Assembly: GCA_965225955.1 (NCBI GenBank)
Contig: CBDDBX010000031.1
Coordinates: 11,498 to 75,497, forward strand
Origin: CBDDBX01 sp965225955
GTDB taxonomy: Bacteria; Acidobacteriota; Aminicenantia; UBA2199
DNA: 64,000 nucleotides
Reading direction: 5' to 3'
Part shown: piece after piece, positions 44,503 to 53,546 of the stretch
How positions within the stretch are numbered: position 1 is the stretch's first letter
Layout of the letters: each line of letters opens with the position of its first letter
Made by a program: the position numbers and the translations under genes
Notes under the pieces: generated by a model
What the model was told of the DNA's origin: nothing
Database searches by the model: none
The model's input: only the letters and a program-made list of their open reading frames with translations

Positions 44503-46572
44503 CTACTTCTTTAAGGCAGCTTCGAAAAGGTCACCAAGAGTTGTTGTCTGAACCTTCTGCTTATCCATAAATTTAGCAGGTTTCTTTCTGTTACTTCTCC
44601 CTTTGCGACCTGGTCTGTCATTCATACCTGGAGGGTTATTAAACTCTTTCTCATCCTGCATGAAACTGCACTCACGATTCTTACATTTAAGTACATATCC
44701 CTTTTTGCCATTCTCTTTAAGAAGAAATTCGTTACACAGAGGACATCTGGTATTTGTGATATTGTCCGCTTTGTATGTGGATTCAGCCTCTTTTATCTGT
44801 GAAACAAGAGCAACAGCATTTTCTCTTATATCCTTCATGAAGGTTATGTACTTCTCTTTCCCTTCAGAAATATCAGAAAGTCTCTTCTCCCATTTCGCTG
44901 TAAGCTCGGGGGATCTGAGATCTTCAGGTACAAGTTCTATTATCTGCTGACCTTTAGATGTTGGAACAAGAGATTTGCCCTGTCTCTCAATATAACTGGT
45001 GGATATGAGTTTCTCTATAATCTCAGCTCTTGTTGCTGGTGTTCCAAGGCCGATCTTTTTCATAGACTCTTTCAGTTCAGGATCTTTAACCAGTTTACCG
45101 GCTGATTCCATTGCTGACAGAAGAGTACCCTCTGTATATCTTATAGGAGGATCTGTAAGAGCCTTTGTTATTTTACACTCTTTTACGTTCTTCTGTTCCC
45201 CTTTTCTTACTTCAGAGATATCCTGAACAGGAAGAATATCAGGGTTGGGGATCTCTTCTTTTCTTACACGGGTGAAAGCTGTCCAGCCTGGATCTACCTC
45301 TTTTACCCCTTTTGAAAAGAAAGATTCGCCATTTACAAGAGTTGCTATATTTATCTGTTCATACTCTCTTGGAGGAGAGAGAACTGCAAGAAATCTTCTG
45401 GCAATCAGAGAATATATTTTCATTTCATCTGTTTCCAGTTTTTCTGGTTTCAATGATTCTTCTGTAGGAATTATCGCGTGATGATCTGTAACTTCCCTGT
45501 TGTTAACAAACCTTCTGCCTGGTTCAGGTTTACGACTCAGAACTGTTTCTGCCAACTCTGCAAAATCTCCGGCTGCCATTGCTTTCAGTCTCGCAGGTAT
45601 AGTGGGAACCATATCTGAAGTTATATATCTGGAGTCAGTTCTAGGATATGTAACAAGTTTATGTCTCTCATAAAGATCCTGAAGAACAGAGAGAGTCTTT
45701 TTTGCAGAATAACCAAAGAGACGGTTTGCATCTCTCTGCAGTTCTGCCAGATCGTAAGCCAGAGGAGGAGGGTCTTTTTTTACTTCTTTGTTGAGACGTA
45801 CAACAATCCCTTTCTGATTCTGAACTTTTGCAGCAACTTCATCTGCCAGAGTTTTATCGAAAATTCTTGAGTTGCCGTTTTTATCTCTCCATCTTCCACT
45901 ATAACCGTCAAATTTGAGATCAATCAGCCAGTAATCCTTTGGAACAAAGTTCTTAATCTCTCTTTCTCTGTTTATTATCATTGCGAGAGTTGGAGTCTGA
46001 ACCCTTCCGGCACTTAGCTGGGCATCGTGTTTACATGTTAGTGCTCTTGTAATATTCAGCCCAATAAGCCAGTCAGCTTCAGCTCTACAGACTGCAGCTG
46101 TAAAGAGTCTGTTATATGCTCTACCCTGATGAAGGGCAGCAAATCCCTTCTTAATAGCTTCTGTGGTCTGGGAAGATATCCAGAGTCTTTTGAAAGGTCT
46201 GTCTCTCCAGCCACCAAGTTTCATTATCCAGCGGGCAACCAGTTCACCTTCCCGACCAGCATCAGTAGCGATGATAAACTCTTCAACATCGTCCCTTTTC
46301 ATTATGGATATCACAGTTTTGAACTGTCTGGATGTCTGTCTGATAACCTTGAGCTTCATCTTTTCCGGTAACATGGGAAGGTGCTCCATGTTCCAGCTTT
46401 TGTATTTCATGTCGTAATCATGGGGTTCAGCAAGGGTAACAAGATGACCCAGAGCCCAGGTTACAATATATTTTTCTCCTTCGAAGTAGCCGTCCTTTTT
46501 CTTGCTGCAGTTTAATACAGCAGCAAATTCTCTTGCTACACTTGGTTTTTCCGCTAAAACTATTGATTTCAT
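44503..46572 (-). CDS. topB: DNA topoisomerase III
   Basis: 689 residues, type IA topoisomerase. Toprim domain at the N-terminus (LAEKPSVAREFAAVL, TDAGREGELVARWI), the active-site tyrosine in VTYPRTDSRYI near residue 308, GLGTPATRAEIIEKL (~490), and a C-terminal zinc ribbon CPLCNEFLLKENGKKG...CKNREC (~612). It passes single strands to resolve replication intermediates. A single-gene unit; in some bacteria topB is plasmid- or ICE-borne, but no such genes are nearby here. Confidence 0.93.
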   Translation of the reverse strand: MKSIVLAEKPSVAREFAAVLNCSKKKDGYFEGEKYIVTWALGHLVTLAEPHDYDMKYKSWNMEHLPMLPEKMKLKVIRQTSRQFKTVISIMKRDDVEEFIIATDAGREGELVARWIMKLGGWRDRPFKRLWISSQTTEAIKKGFAALHQGRAYNRLFTAAVCRAEADWLIGLNITRALTCKHDAQLSAGRVQTPTLAMIINREREIKNFVPKDYWLIDLKFDGYSGRWRDKNGNSRIFDKTLADEVAAKVQNQKGIVVRLNKEVKKDPPPLAYDLAELQRDANRLFGYSAKKTLSVLQDLYERHKLVTYPRTDSRYITSDMVPTIPARLKAMAAGDFAELAETVLSRKPEPGRRFVNNREVTDHHAIIPTEESLKPEKLETDEMKIYSLIARRFLAVLSPPREYEQINIATLVNGESFFSKGVKEVDPGWTAFTRVRKEEIPNPDILPVQDISEVRKGEQKNVKECKITKALTDPPIRYTEGTLLSAMESAGKLVKDPELKESMKKIGLGTPATRAEIIEKLISTSYIERQGKSLVPTSKGQQIIELVPEDLRSPELTAKWEKRLSDISEGKEKYITFMKDIRENAVALVSQIKEAESTYKADNITNTRCPLCNEFLLKENGKKGYVLKCKNRECSFMQDEKEFNNPPGMNDRPGRKGRSNRKKPAKFMDKQKVQTTTLGDLFEAALKK

Positions 46573-46651
46573 ATTTTCACTCCAAAAAAGACTATTTTAC
46601 CTGAAAAGTCAACGATACAAAACCGATGAAGGTGATTTTTTCGACACTTTA

Positions 46652-48010
46652 TTAAAATCTCCATCTTAATCCTTTGGGGTAATGGTTCTTCAGTGTACCG
46701 GCTGAAAGCTTACCCCAACCTGCTGGATAGTTGTTAACTGTTACCAGTGTCCAGCCCTTTCTTCCCTCTTTTCTGAGGGTCTCTCCCTTCAGCCATGCTA
46801 CTATTTCATCAGAATCAGAGTCAAGATTGATTACATTCACAACATCTCTGCCTGTGAGACTGATTGCAAGAGCATGGGACGGTTCAAATCTCTCTTTTTT
46901 AAATGTACCCAGATGCCACCCTGCTCTTACTATTTTTATCCCTTCAAAACTGAAAGCTTCATCAGGCACAATATAGAGATTATCTCCAAAGAGCATGAAG
47001 TTTCCTTCAGGCTGGAAGTTGAGAAACTCTTCGCAGAAGGAGAAATAGTTCTTCAGGCCTTTTCGTGATACATTTGAAGAAAAGGGTCTGACTCTGTTTT
47101 CTTCTGCTTCTCCTGTACTTTTCAATGAAGCAATAAAGTGCCCTTCCCCTTCGGCTTTATGTGGCCATATTCTTATACAGTTTGCAAGATCTTCAGATTT
47201 TGAGAGACTCCATTCCGGCCTGCCTTTCTCTGCTCCCCTGAATGCAGGAGGTGTTTCTATAATAAACTCAGGATATCTGCTCAGAATATTTTCTATTACC
47301 TGTTCATTCTCTTCCGGTGAGAAGGTGCAGGTTGAATAGATAATTCTTCCGCCAGGCTTCAGCATTTTTACAGCAGATTCAAGAATCTTTGTCTGCCTTT
47401 CAGAACACATCGAAACATTTTCCAGACTCCAATGCTGCATTGTAGGGTTATCTTTTCTGAACATGCCTTCACCTGAACAGGGGGCATCAACAACTATCAG
47501 GTCAAAATACTGTTTCATCAACTGAGCCAGGTGCTCCGGCTTTTCATTTGTGACTATACAGTTTTTTACTCCCATTCTTTCAACATTACGTGAAAGAATA
47601 GCTGCTCTGGATGGAACAGGTTCATTTGCTACAAGTACTCCTTCATTCTGCATATAAGATGCAAGATGAGTCGTTTTTCCACCGGGAGCAGCGCAGAGAT
47701 CAAGTACTTTCATACCTGGCTGTGGGGCAGCCGTAGTTCCGACTGCCATAGCACTTGGTTCCTGAATATAGTAGAGTCCGGCTTCATGATAAGAGTGTTT
47801 ACCTGGAGTTCCTGAGTAGAAATAACCATCAGCAGACCATGGGGACTGTTTCAGGTCAAACTGCTGCAGAGGAAGCTCATCAATACTGCCCTTAAGGCGA
47901 TTGATTCTTAGAGATTTCCCTGAAGTTATAGAGTAGCTCTTTTCAAAATCAGGATATTCATCTTTCAAAAGCGTTTTCATTTTATTGGCAAATTTATCTG
48001 GTAAATTCAT
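46652..48010 (-). CDS. rsmF: 16S rRNA m5C methyltransferase, RsmF/NSUN family
   Basis: 452 residues from ATG 48010 (GGGAG eight bases upstream); an in-frame ATG at 48052 adds a hydrophobic-looking leader without ribosome site. NSUN motifs: SAM-binding LDLCAAPGGKTTHLA (~95), DAPCSGEGMF (~180) and the catalytic cysteine in YSTCTFSPEENEQV (~226). The C-terminal ~170 residues look like an RsmF-type PUA-like extension. Methylates rRNA cytosine (RsmF acts at C1407 in E. coli); the exact target here is an inference. Confidence 0.85.
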   Translation of the reverse strand: MNLPDKFANKMKTLLKDEYPDFEKSYSITSGKSLRINRLKGSIDELPLQQFDLKQSPWSADGYFYSGTPGKHSYHEAGLYYIQEPSAMAVGTTAAPQPGMKVLDLCAAPGGKTTHLASYMQNEGVLVANEPVPSRAAILSRNVERMGVKNCIVTNEKPEHLAQLMKQYFDLIVVDAPCSGEGMFRKDNPTMQHWSLENVSMCSERQTKILESAVKMLKPGGRIIYSTCTFSPEENEQVIENILSRYPEFIIETPPAFRGAEKGRPEWSLSKSEDLANCIRIWPHKAEGEGHFIASLKSTGEAEENRVRPFSSNVSRKGLKNYFSFCEEFLNFQPEGNFMLFGDNLYIVPDEAFSFEGIKIVRAGWHLGTFKKERFEPSHALAISLTGRDVVNVINLDSDSDEIVAWLKGETLRKEGRKGWTLVTVNNYPAGWGKLSAGTLKNHYPKGLRWRF

Positions 48011-48159
48011 CTGGTGACTCCCGGACATGATAATAAATAGTAGTAATATCATTGGCTGACGTTGTAGTCAATAAATTGATGTGGATTAATGACAGACTCT
48101 GTGTGCGCCTTTAGAAGACAGGTGTGCTTCCAGCTGAGTACTGGATAAAAGAGTATCGG

Positions 48160-48188
48160 TTGAATTTTTGTCTGGTTCCCGGTATAGT
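48160..48188 (+). promoter_or_regulatory. Promoter of etfB-etfA-acyl-CoA dehydrogenase
   Basis: TTGAAT at 48160-48165, 17 bp, TATAGT at 48183-48188. The leader to ATG 48244 is about 50 bases and ends with AAGGAGAT. No regulator site was recognised. Confidence 0.6.
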
Positions 48189-48243
48189 TTAAAACTTAAT
48201 ATAAATACGACAATTATAGAATCCAGGTGAATAAGGAGATAAT

Positions 48244-49116
48244 ATGTCTTTTAAAATTATTGTCTTAGCAAAACAGGTACCGGACACACGTAATGTTGGT
48301 CAGGATGCGATGAAAGCAGATGGTACTGTAAACAGAGCCGCTTTGCCGGCAATCTTCAATCCAGAAGATCTTAATGCTCTCGAACAGGCATTGATGCTGA
48401 AAGAGAAGTATGATGATGTAACAATTACATTGTTAACAATGGGGCCCCCAAGGGCAGCAGATATTATCAGAGATGCTCTGTACAGAGGCATCGATAAAGG
48501 TTATCTGATAACTGACAGACGTTTTGCCGGTGCAGATACTCTGGCAACTTCCTACGTTATTGCAAAAGCAGTTGAAAAGCTTGCGCCATTTGATCTGATT
48601 CTTTCAGGAAGACAGGCGATTGATGGTGATACAGCTCAGGTTGGACCTCAGGTGGCAGAACAGCTTGAACTTCCACAGGTTACTTATGCAGAAGAGATCA
48701 TGGATGTGGAAGATGGAAAGCTGAAAGTACTTCGCCGTCTGGAAAGAGGTGTAGAAAAAGTAGAAGCTCAGACTCCTCTGCTGGTAACAGTACATGGCTC
48801 AGCTCCTGACTGTCGTCCTAAGAATGCAAAACTGGTTATGAAGTACAAGCATGCTAAAACAGCAACTGAAAGCCAGTCAAGTGATGATGAATATATCAGT
48901 GTAGCACCGGAAAAAGATTATCTGAGAATTGAAGAACTCAACATGGATGATCTTAATTGCGATCTTGAGAAAGTAGGACTTTCAGGTTCTCCAACAAAAG
49001 TTAAAGCTATTGAGAACGTTGTACTGCAGAGTAAAGATTCCCTTGTGCTTTCTGCAAAAGATCCTGACATCAGACACATGATGAAAACCTTAATTGAGAA
49101 TCATACACTAGGGTAG
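48244..49116 (+). CDS. etfB: Electron-transfer flavoprotein, beta subunit
   Basis: 290 residues, on the long side. Typical opening IIVLAKQVPDT, then the AMP/nucleotide-binding region LTMGPPRAADIIRDALYRGID (~60) and LILSGRQAIDGDTAQVGPQ (~120), where the conserved loop binds AMP or FAD in different ETF groups. Pairs with EtfA to move electrons from the acyl-CoA dehydrogenase encoded next. RBS AAGGAG. It precedes etfA by 9 bases. Confidence 0.93.
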   Translation: MSFKIIVLAKQVPDTRNVGQDAMKADGTVNRAALPAIFNPEDLNALEQALMLKEKYDDVTITLLTMGPPRAADIIRDALYRGIDKGYLITDRRFAGADTLATSYVIAKAVEKLAPFDLILSGRQAIDGDTAQVGPQVAEQLELPQVTYAEEIMDVEDGKLKVLRRLERGVEKVEAQTPLLVTVHGSAPDCRPKNAKLVMKYKHAKTATESQSSDDEYISVAPEKDYLRIEELNMDDLNCDLEKVGLSGSPTKVKAIENVVLQSKDSLVLSAKDPDIRHMMKTLIENHTLG

Positions 49117-49125
49117 GTAGGAACT

Positions 49126-50145
49126 ATGAATAACATATTAGTATATTGCGAAATCGAAGACGGAAAAGTAGCTGATGTAAGTCTTGAACTTGTTTCCAAA
49201 GCTTCAAAACTTGCAGAAGAGCTGAAATGCAAAGTAGAAGCTCTTGTTGCCGGCAGCAAACTTGAAGGTGTTGAGAACCAGATTCTGCCATATGGTGCGG
49301 ATATTATTCATAAAGCAGAAGCTGAAGTTCTTTCTCCTTATACAACTCTCCCACACACAAAGGTGATGGAGCACGTAATTGAGAACAATAAACCCCAGAT
49401 AGCTCTTGTTGGTGCAACTTCTATTGGTAGAGATCTCGGACCAAGAGTTTCAGGAAGAATGAGAGTTGGATTAACAGCGGACTGTACTGACCTTGTAATT
49501 GGCGAATACAAAGACGGCAAAACAAAGAAAGAGTACACAGATCTTCTTTATCAGATTCGACCTGCATTTGGTGGTAATATTATCGCTACTATTGTTAACC
49601 CTGATACAAGACCACAGATGGCTACTGTAAGAGAAGGGGTTATGAGAAGAGAGGAAGTAACTCCTAAAAGTGATGCAGTTATTAATTCACTTGATACAGA
49701 TACAATTCTTAAAGATGTAAAACCGGGAATAGATATTCTGGAAAGACATCTGGAAGAGAGAAAAGTTAATCTCACTGGCAGTCAGGTTATCGTGGCTGGT
49801 GGTTTTGGTGTCGGTTCAAAAGATGGCTTTAAGATGCTGGCAGAACTTGCTGAACTAATCGGTGGTGAAGTTGGTGCCTCAAGAGCTGCTGTAGATGCAG
49901 GTTTTGTTGAGCACGAAAGGCAGATTGGTCAGACAGGTGTTACAGTTCGTCCAAAATTATATATTGCTGTAGGTATCTCTGGTGCAGTTCAGCATAGTGC
50001 TGGTATGGATGGCTCTGCACAGATCATTTCAATTAATACTGATCCTGAAGCACCACTTAATAAAATTGCAGATTATGCAATTATTGGTGATTATAGTGAA
50101 GTTATTCCAAAGATGATCAAATATTACAAAGAGGAATCCAAGTAG
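49126..50145 (+). CDS. etfA: Electron-transfer flavoprotein, alpha subunit
   Basis: 339 residues. Contains GLTADCTDLVIG (~109), YQIRPAFGGNIIATIVNPDTRPQMATVREG (~143-172; read here as two segments RPAFGGNI and PQMATVREG), and the FAD site VIVAGGFGVGSKDGF (~220), with GISGAVQHSAGM near residue 285. The TADCT and RPAFGGN motifs are those I associate with the bifurcating group (CarE/EtfA of anaerobes), as opposed to the canonical respiratory type. No N-terminal ferredoxin domain. Functional class is inferred. Confidence 0.93.
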   Translation: MNNILVYCEIEDGKVADVSLELVSKASKLAEELKCKVEALVAGSKLEGVENQILPYGADIIHKAEAEVLSPYTTLPHTKVMEHVIENNKPQIALVGATSIGRDLGPRVSGRMRVGLTADCTDLVIGEYKDGKTKKEYTDLLYQIRPAFGGNIIATIVNPDTRPQMATVREGVMRREEVTPKSDAVINSLDTDTILKDVKPGIDILERHLEERKVNLTGSQVIVAGGFGVGSKDGFKMLAELAELIGGEVGASRAAVDAGFVEHERQIGQTGVTVRPKLYIAVGISGAVQHSAGMDGSAQIISINTDPEAPLNKIADYAIIGDYSEVIPKMIKYYKEESK

Positions 50146-50154
50146 AGGTAGAAA

Positions 50155-51864
50155 ATGTCCAATTTTTATACAGATAATGAAAATATTAAGCTTCATCTGA
50201 ATAACCCCCTTATGAAGAAGGTTGTTCAGCTTAAAGAGAGAAACTTTGAGAGCCTTGATGATTCAGGATATGCTCCTCACAACTATGAAGATGCTCTGGA
50301 CAGTTATGATAAGGTACTTGATATTATTGGTGAAATTGCCGGTACTATCATTGACCCCAACGCAGAGTCTGTTGATGAAGAAGGCCCTTCACTGATTGAC
50401 AACCGTGTTCACTATGCGAAAGGTACTGTTGAGAATATGAATGCCCTCAGAAAAGCAGGAACTATGGGAATGACTCTTCCAAGAGAATTTGGTGGTCTCA
50501 ATTTCCCAACTACAGTTTACTCAATGGGCGTTGAGATGATCTCAAGAGCTGATGCCAGTTTAATGAACCTTTTTGGTCTTCAGGATATTGGGGAAACCAT
50601 CAAAGAGTTTGCTACAGAAGAGATTAAGGAAGAGTATCTTCCAAGATTTGCTTCAGGCGAAGCAACCGGTGCGATGATTCTTACAGAACCTGATGCAGGT
50701 TCAGATCTTCAGGCAGTTAATCTCAGAGCTTCCCAGGATGAGAATGGTAACTGGGTACTTAACGGCGTTAAAAGGTTCATCACAAACGGTAATGCTGAAC
50801 TATCACTTGTTCTTGCAAGATCTGAAGAAGGTACAAGTGATGGACGTGGTCTTTCAATGTATCTTTACGAGAGAGATGATACTGTGCAGATCAGAAGAAT
50901 TGAGAATAAAATGGGTATTCATGGTTCACCAACCTGTGAAATGGTATTCAAAAATTCACCAGCTCTGCTGATAGGTAAGAAAAAATTCGGTCTTATCAAA
51001 TATGTTATGGCTCTTATGAATGGTGCACGTCTTGGTATTGGCTGCCAGTCTGTTGGCCTTTCAGAAGCTGCATATCGTGAAGCATTCAAATATGCTGGTG
51101 AGAGAGCTCAGTTTGGTAAGATTATTAATGAATTCCCTGCTGTATATGAAATCCTCACAAATATGAAAATGAAGAATGAAGCTGCAAGAGCGCTGCTTTA
51201 CGAAACATCCATATATGTAGATATTTATAAAGAGTACGAAGAGATTGCTAAAGAGAGAAAGCTGACTCCTGAAGAACGTACTGAAATGAAGAAGTACAAA
51301 AAGTACGCAGATGTATTTACACCCCTTCTGAAAGGTATCTCCAGTGAGTACAGTAATGAAATAGCTTACGATGCAATTCAGGTACATGGTGGTACAGGCT
51401 TCATGAAAGACTTCCCTGTTGAAAGACTATATCGTGATGCCAGAATTACCTCAATCTATGAAGGTACAACACAGCTTCAGGTTGTTGCTGCAATCAGAGG
51501 TGTAACAAGTGGTGTTTTCACAGATGTTCTTAAAGAGATGGCATCTGAAGATTTTCTGCCTGAGCATGAGTTCCTTACAAAAGAGCTTGAACGTATGACA
51601 GAGCAGTATCTGAAAGCAATTGAAATTGTAGAAGCACCTGATGATAAAGAATTCCTTGATTTCCATGCAAGAAGACTTGTGGAAATGGTTGGTAATATTG
51701 TGATGGGTTATCTGCTGGTAAGACTTGCAAAAGATAGTGCTGAGCATAAATCCCTTGCAGAACTCTTTATCAAGAAATCTGTATCAATGAATAATGAAAG
51801 AGCAGATTATATTGAAAGATCTGAAGTAAAAGATCTCAGTTTCTACAAAGAATTTTCACGCTGA
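50155..51864 (+). CDS. Acyl-CoA dehydrogenase family protein, long form
   Basis: 569 residues, longer than the ~380 of short/medium-chain dehydrogenases because of a ~150-residue C-terminal extension. FAD/substrate motifs: ILTEPDAGSDLQAV (~178), GVKRFITNG (~203), GERAQFGKIINEFPA (~320), QVHGGTGFMKDFPVERLYRD (~405), and a catalytic Glu candidate in SIYEGTTQLQVVA (~431). Encoded directly after etfBA, its electron acceptor. Substrate chain length is not readable from the sequence. Confidence 0.93.
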   Translation: MSNFYTDNENIKLHLNNPLMKKVVQLKERNFESLDDSGYAPHNYEDALDSYDKVLDIIGEIAGTIIDPNAESVDEEGPSLIDNRVHYAKGTVENMNALRKAGTMGMTLPREFGGLNFPTTVYSMGVEMISRADASLMNLFGLQDIGETIKEFATEEIKEEYLPRFASGEATGAMILTEPDAGSDLQAVNLRASQDENGNWVLNGVKRFITNGNAELSLVLARSEEGTSDGRGLSMYLYERDDTVQIRRIENKMGIHGSPTCEMVFKNSPALLIGKKKFGLIKYVMALMNGARLGIGCQSVGLSEAAYREAFKYAGERAQFGKIINEFPAVYEILTNMKMKNEAARALLYETSIYVDIYKEYEEIAKERKLTPEERTEMKKYKKYADVFTPLLKGISSEYSNEIAYDAIQVHGGTGFMKDFPVERLYRDARITSIYEGTTQLQVVAAIRGVTSGVFTDVLKEMASEDFLPEHEFLTKELERMTEQYLKAIEIVEAPDDKEFLDFHARRLVEMVGNIVMGYLLVRLAKDSAEHKSLAELFIKKSVSMNNERADYIERSEVKDLSFYKEFSR

Positions 51865-51877
51865 AAATCAAACGTTG

Positions 51878-51897
51878 GGGTATGATATATCATACCC
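51878..51897. terminator. Palindrome after the acyl-CoA dehydrogenase gene
   Basis: GGGTATGATATATCATACCC is a perfect 20-bp palindrome 13 bases past the stop, followed by TTT. Acts as the first of two hairpins before the next gene. Confidence 0.5.
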
Positions 51898-51917
51898 TTT
51901 AACTACATTATCAATAT

Positions 51918-51943
51918 AAGGTGCTTTCCGGCGCCTTTTTTTT
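51918..51943 (+). terminator. Rho-independent terminator of the etf operon
   Basis: AAGGTGC (51918-51924) and GCGCCTT (51931-51937) form a 7-bp stem (one G-U pair) with a 6-nt loop, and an 8-T run starts inside the stem end (51936-51943). A typical intrinsic terminator. Confidence 0.8.
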
Positions 51944-51958
51944 ATCAACATAAAATTA

Positions 51959-51997
51959 CCTGTGTTTGTCCGTGTCTGCCTCTGTTCTTTGTGGCCT
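51959..51997. repeat. Single arm of the CACRGACTNA repeat family (copy D)
   Basis: On the minus strand the stretch reads CACAAAGAACAGAGG then CAGACACGGACAAACACAGG, containing the same CACGGAC and CACAG words at 10-nt spacing as copies A-C. No partner arm was seen within 300 bases; it may be a remnant or an immobile short form. Confidence 0.4.
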
Positions 51998-52065
51998 TAA
52001 AAAAGAGTTTTCTATTTTTTTCTGCAAGAAATGTGTTTCTGTGATGTAATATATTTTTAACTGCT

Positions 52066-52638
52066 ATGATAACGGATGATACAGTAATTGAACGGGTCAG
52101 AAGTGGAGACACATCGGCTTTTGCTATTCTTGTAGAGAGATATAACAGGAGAATTCTCGGTTTTATTTTCAGAATGATAAATGATCAGGATGAAGCAGAG
52201 AATCTTGCTCAGGATGTTTTTATAAAGGTTTACGAAAAAATCGGAGATTACAGAACTGAGGATAATTTCCAGGCATATATCTATAGAATTGCAAAAAACA
52301 TGACTCTGAATTACATCAAAAAAAGTAGTCGCTCAAGTCCCTTCTCCACACTTTTCAGAAAAACAGATGAAGACAGTCGCTTCATGTCAAAGGGAGAGCA
52401 GGAGAATCTTCTCTTAAGTGAGAAGAGGGGTGAGTGGATTAATACGGCTCTTCGTGAGTTACCTGAGAACCAGAGATTAGCTCTTATACTTAAAGTCTAC
52501 CTTCAGTTATCTTATGTTGAGATTGCTGATATTACGGGCTGGACGATCTCAAAAATAGAAACTCTGATCTCCAGAGGAAGAACCGGACTTAAAAATAAGT
52601 ATAAAATGCAAGAAAAAATAGCGGGAAATGTTCTATAA
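52066..52638 (+). CDS. ECF RNA polymerase sigma factor
   Basis: 190 residues. Region 2: ILVERYNRRILGFIFRMINDQDEAENLAQDVFIKVYEK (residues ~21-58) including the -10-recognition helix. Region 4: LRELPENQRLALILKVYLQLSYVEIADITGWTISKIETLISRGRTGLK (residues ~128-177). The next gene, 12 bases on, encodes a zinc-finger anti-sigma factor and the module continues with Spy/CpxP-like proteins, so metal or envelope stress is the likely signal. Confidence 0.93.
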   Translation: MITDDTVIERVRSGDTSAFAILVERYNRRILGFIFRMINDQDEAENLAQDVFIKVYEKIGDYRTEDNFQAYIYRIAKNMTLNYIKKSSRSSPFSTLFRKTDEDSRFMSKGEQENLLLSEKRGEWINTALRELPENQRLALILKVYLQLSYVEIADITGWTISKIETLISRGRTGLKNKYKMQEKIAGNVL

Positions 52639-52650
52639 TATGAGGTTACA

Positions 52651-53088
52651 ATGGATTGTGAAAAAATATTAATTCATTTAAATCGTTATAATGATGACGA
52701 ACTTGCTCCCAAACAAGTTCGTGAAGTAGAAATGCATCTTGATTCCTGCCCTGCATGCAGAGCAGAGTTAGAGATTATAAGAGAGATGGATTTGTTACTT
52801 GAAGAGAGTTATACACCTGAACCATCAGCTGATTTTGTCTCTTCAGTAATGAAAGGAATAGAGAAAAAAAAGAAGACTTCCCTGCTGGAGAGATTTACGC
52901 CGGTACTTGCGGGTTCCTTCTCTTTTGTTCTGTTTTTTATAGCAGGAATGTTGCTTACCACTGCAACCTCAGTAACAGTAGATGGAACAGATAGTGATCC
53001 TATTGTTCTTCTGGAAGAGTATGCTTCGGAAGATACAGGAGTAGCAGTTATATCTTCGGCTCTGTTTGATTCGGAGGACCTGAAATGA
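52651..53088 (+). CDS. Zinc-finger anti-sigma factor
   Basis: 145 residues. N-terminal zf-HC2 (anti-sigma zinc-finger) domain with HLNRYNDDELAPKQVREVEMHLDSCPACRAEL (H ~28, C ~33, C ~36), a cytosolic stretch, one TM helix (AGSFSFVLFFIAGMLLT, ~93-110) and a short periplasmic tail. Membrane-bound inhibitor of the sigma factor encoded just upstream. Overlaps the next gene by 4 bases (ATGA). Confidence 0.88.
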   Translation: MDCEKILIHLNRYNDDELAPKQVREVEMHLDSCPACRAELEIIREMDLLLEESYTPEPSADFVSSVMKGIEKKKKTSLLERFTPVLAGSFSFVLFFIAGMLLTTATSVTVDGTDSDPIVLLEEYASEDTGVAVISSALFDSEDLK

Positions 53089-53546
53089 AAAAGGCTGTAT
53101 TTGCAATTATACTGGCAGCCTCTCTTGCTGTGAATGCTGTACTTGTCTATAAGCATTATGAAAAGCCCCGTTTTGATAAAGAACCGGTGCCCAGGTTTAA
53201 TAAAGAGGCAGTAAAACTGAAATTCACGAAAGAGCAGAAAGAGAAGATAAGAGAGATACTATACAAATCCCGTGAAGGATTCTCTGAGCATAGAATGAAG
53301 ACCTTTGAGCTTAAGATGAAAATTATCGATGAGATTGCAGCACCATCTACTGAACCTGCAGACATCTCAGAGATGGTAGCAGAGCTCAATTCACTTGAAA
53401 GTGAGATGAATGTTGATTTTGTCAATCTTCTGATTCGTGTAAGTGAAGAACTGGAGTTTGAACAGAGAGTGGCTTTTCTTACCAGGTTCAGTAAGGTCTG
53501 GTTTATGAAGCACTATGACAGAAAAATAAGGAGGAAAAGAAGATGA
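53085..53546 (+). CDS. Spy/CpxP- or CnrR-like periplasmic protein
   Basis: 153 residues. Signal peptide-like anchor (AIILAASLAVNAVLVYKH), then a helical region with KLKFTKEQKEKIREILYKSREGFSEHRMKTFELKMKIIDEI, which fits the LTxxQ-type helical-hairpin fold of the CpxP/Spy/CnrX group of periplasmic chaperone/metal-sensing proteins. Part of the sigma/anti-sigma operon, probably a sensor that holds the anti-sigma tail. Confidence 0.72.
   Translation: MKKAVFAIILAASLAVNAVLVYKHYEKPRFDKEPVPRFNKEAVKLKFTKEQKEKIREILYKSREGFSEHRMKTFELKMKIIDEIAAPSTEPADISEMVAELNSLESEMNVDFVNLLIRVSEELEFEQRVAFLTRFSKVWFMKHYDRKIRRKRR

Noticed and set aside
48053..48130. Possible fifth copy of the inverted-repeat family upstream of etfB
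   Set aside because: Contains GACAGACTCTGTGTG but no 10-nt repeated units or partner arm, so similarity is too weak.
48604..48795. Minus-strand frame in etfB
   Set aside because: Antisense to conserved ETF motifs, low-complexity Tyr/Phe-rich product.
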